Shown here in pieces: positions 62,028-64,000 of a DNA stretch of 64,000 bases. Origin of the DNA: Minicystis rosea (lineage in GTDB: Bacteria > Myxococcota_A > Polyangia > Polyangiales > Polyangiaceae); contig CP016211.1 in assembly GCA_001931535.1 (NCBI GenBank), positions 248,001 through 312,000 on the forward strand, in the 5' to 3' direction. The notes under the pieces are model-generated. The model made no database searches. It was given only the letters and a program-made list of their open reading frames with translations, and had not been told where the DNA came from. The position numbers and the translations under genes are program-made. The number at the start of each line of letters is the position of its first letter. Within the stretch, counting starts at the first letter, position 1.

Positions 62028-64000
62028 ATGATGCGGCTCCACTCCGTGCTCGGCTCCGCGTTCGTCCTCGTCCTGGCCGCGTGCGGCGGCGCGCCCGAGG
62101 TGACACCGCCGCCCGTGGTGCCGCCGCCGTCGATCGCAACGACGTTGCAAGTGGCCGCGACGCCGGCAGGCGGGGCCGTCGGCGAGCTGCCTCCCAAGGT
62201 GCGGCTGGCCAAGCCCGACGGGCATCTCGCGACGGTCGCCTGCTTGTCGTTCTCACCCGATGGACGGCACCTCGTGACGGGATCGGACGATCGCGCGCTC
62301 TTGGTCTGGGATCTCGCGCGCGGCGAGATCGTGCAGCGCCTCGAGGGACACCCGGCCTACATCTCGCGGTGCAGCTACTTGCCCGATGGTCGTCGCATCG
62401 TGAGCGGCGGCGCGTGGGGCGAGGTCGTGCTGTGGGACGCGCTCGAAGGCGAGATCCTGACGCGCCTCCGCGGGCTCGGGATCGCGGACGACATCACCTC
62501 GCTCGCGGTGCGCCCCGATGGTCGCGAGATCTTGATCGGCGCGTACACGGGCAAGCTCATGGCGTGGGACGTGAAGCAGCTCGGCACGGGCAACGAAGAC
62601 GTCGAGCTCGGCCGCGATCGCAATGGGCGCGCGCTCGTCGCGGGCTACCTCGATGGGCAGCGCCGCTTCGGCGGCAGCGGCGCGAGCCTTCGCATCGACG
62701 GCGTGGAGGCTTCCTATCCACTGCCGTTCAGCGCCGTCGGCGCCGCCCCGCTCCCGGGCGGGAGGCTCGTCACCGCGGGCGGAACCGGGGTGTACGTGTC
62801 GATGCCGTTCGAGGTCCCGCGTCTGATCGGCAAGCACCAAGGCAACGTCGAGGCGGTCGCCGCGAGCGGCTCGCGCGAGATCGCGGTCGCCGTCGATCGC
62901 TACGGTCTCGCGCGCGTGTGGGGCGTCGAAGATGGAACGGCGCGCTGCGATTTGAAGCATGGATCCGCGCTGCGCGCGGTGGCGCTCGACGCCTCGGGCG
63001 CGCACTTCGCCGTCGGCGCCGAGGACGGCGTCATCCTCGTCGCGCGCACCTCCGATTGCATCGTGCTTCATCGCTTCGCGTCGCCGCGCGCGCGCATCCG
63101 TGCCGTCGCGGCCGGTGGAGCGGTCGTGCTCGGCGACGGCGCGGGCCACGTGAGCACATGGTCGATCGGCGACTGGCGCGGGCTCGGGAGCACGCAGGCG
63201 CACATCGGCGAGGTCACCGCGCTCGCCCTCCTGCCGGATGGCCGGTGGATCTCGGGAGGCCTCGATTCCGCGGTGATCGCCGGGCCCTCCTCGCCGCAGC
63301 GCAAGCTCGCGCAGCTCTCGTGGTTCCCGTGGCGCGTACAGCCGAAGCTCGACGAGCGCGCAGTGCTCGTCGTCGACGAGAGCGGGCGCATCGTCGCGGT
63401 GCCCCTCGACGGATCCGCGTCGACGGACCTCGCGAAGAACGACGGCGGCCTCTACACGATCGCGCTGCGGCCCGGAAAGCGCGAGGCCATCTTCGGCGGC
63501 CGATCGCGGGTGCTCTACAAGCTCACCGGCCCGGCGTTCGGCGGTGCGCGCGCCATCGAGTGGCTGCGCCCCGGGCACTCGATCACGGCGTTGGCCTACA
63601 GCCCCGACGGCCGCTTCACGGTGGAAGGGAGCAACCGCGGCGACATCGTGGTGCGCGACGCCGACACGGGCGCGAGCGCGCGTCCACCGGCGCAGGTCCG
63701 CACGCAGGTCAACGGCCTCGTCGTGACCTCCGATCACGTGTGGGCCGGGAGCCTCGGCGGCGAGCTCTTCCAACTCCCGCTGCAAGGTGACTTCTCGCCG
63801 ACGCTCGCGTTGCCGGAGGGATCGGGCATGTACGATCTCGCGCGCACCGCCGATGGTCGCTACCTCGTTGCGGCGCTCGACAACGGCGCCGCCGTTCACG
63901 AGCTTCCGAGCGGCCGGCGCGTCGCTTCGTTGATCCCGCTGCGCGATGGAAGCTGGGCCTCGATCCAAGCCGATCGTCGCTTCGTCGCGTCCGGCGGCGC
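62028..64000 (+). CDS. WD40-repeat lipoprotein, 3' end beyond the window
   Basis: An open frame of at least 657 codons without a stop. It begins with a lipoprotein signal, Cys19 in LVLAACGGAP, then a Pro-rich linker and WD40 repeats: ATVACLSFSPDGRHLVTGSD, RALLVWDLARGEI, CSYLPDGRRIVSGGAWG, EVVLWDALEGEIL, and later AIEWLRPGHSITALAYSPDG. At least ten blades can be read, so it may contain two propellers. The start ATG-ATG at 62028/62031 has TAGCCT at 62014-62019 just upstream and no ribosome site, again suggesting a short leader. The lipoprotein is probably in the periplasm or outer membrane; the partner is unknown. Confidence 0.85.
   Translation, partial: MMRLHSVLGSAFVLVLAACGGAPEVTPPPVVPPPSIATTLQVAATPAGGAVGELPPKVRLAKPDGHLATVACLSFSPDGRHLVTGSDDRALLVWDLARGEIVQRLEGHPAYISRCSYLPDGRRIVSGGAWGEVVLWDALEGEILTRLRGLGIADDITSLAVRPDGREILIGAYTGKLMAWDVKQLGTGNEDVELGRDRNGRALVAGYLDGQRRFGGSGASLRIDGVEASYPLPFSAVGAAPLPGGRLVTAGGTGVYVSMPFEVPRLIGKHQGNVEAVAASGSREIAVAVDRYGLARVWGVEDGTARCDLKHGSALRAVALDASGAHFAVGAEDGVILVARTSDCIVLHRFASPRARIRAVAAGGAVVLGDGAGHVSTWSIGDWRGLGSTQAHIGEVTALALLPDGRWISGGLDSAVIAGPSSPQRKLAQLSWFPWRVQPKLDERAVLVVDESGRIVAVPLDGSASTDLAKNDGGLYTIALRPGKREAIFGGRSRVLYKLTGPAFGGARAIEWLRPGHSITALAYSPDGRFTVEGSNRGDIVVRDADTGASARPPAQVRTQVNGLVVTSDHVWAGSLGGELFQLPLQGDFSPTLALPEGSGMYDLARTADGRYLVAALDNGAAVHELPSGRRVASLIPLRDGSWASIQADRRFVASGG

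Overview
The window is high-GC, gene-dense DNA that reads like a chromosome segment from a myxobacterium, probably of the Polyangiales/Sorangium side. The reasons are two large eukaryotic-type Ser/Thr kinases with C-terminal sensor regions, many lipoproteins, a DUF2330 protein, an IgGFc-binding-like lipoprotein, TerB-like proteins, a hybrid histidine kinase, an FHA/AAA+ regulator, and a branched-chain keto-acid dehydrogenase (bkd/esg-type) locus. No rRNA, tRNA, CRISPR array, phage or insertion sequence was recognised. The assignment is an inference from gene content, not from a marker gene.

Layout. 0.2-2.5 kb: a short-chain dehydrogenase, a 96-residue protein and mtnA form a tight operon. 2.8-6.5 kb: a small Cys-pair protein is divergent from a MocR-type PLP regulator across a set of direct repeats, followed by an FHA/AAA+ regulator that lacks the GAFTGA loop. 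6.7-8.8 kb: a Ser/Thr kinase ending in a seven-repeat propeller. 9-17 kb: lipA, a TerB-like protein, the E1alpha, E1beta and E2 genes of a branched-chain keto-acid dehydrogenase (interrupted by an array of GC-rich hairpin repeats), a hybrid histidine kinase and an alpha/beta hydrolase. LipA makes the lipoyl cofactor that E2 carries. 17.8-30.8 kb: secreted lipoproteins, membrane proteins, a TerB-Coq4-like fusion, a YndJ-like protein, a TPR-type protein with a second kinase, and hypothetical proteins.

31.4-39.1 kb: a tandem array of four paralogous lipoproteins (Ig-like domains plus a PQQ-like propeller). Copies 1 and 2 carry single-base frameshifts in G-runs, copy 3 seems to have lost the ancestral start codon, and copy 4 is intact. 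39.2-43.5 kb: a cobalamin riboswitch controls an overlapping three-gene operon: a lipoprotein, a BtuB-like TonB-dependent receptor, and a propeller lipoprotein that recalls the Bacteroides B12-capture protein BtuG.

43.6-50 kb: a hypothetical gene, prfB with the classical programmed +1 frameshift site, a LolC/E-type permease with LolD ATPase, and a lipoprotein with a methyltransferase fold. 50-52.5 kb: a two-gene radical SAM plus PLP-enzyme operon of unknown product, the best candidate here for an undescribed pathway. 52.6-64 kb: a hypothetical protein, an M50 protease, lnt, a GMC oxidoreductase divergent from an AstA-like acyltransferase, a membrane coiled-coil protein, a small acidic protein, aroE, and the 5' part of a WD40 lipoprotein that runs off the right edge. 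LolC/E, LolD and Lnt fit the large lipoprotein load of the window.
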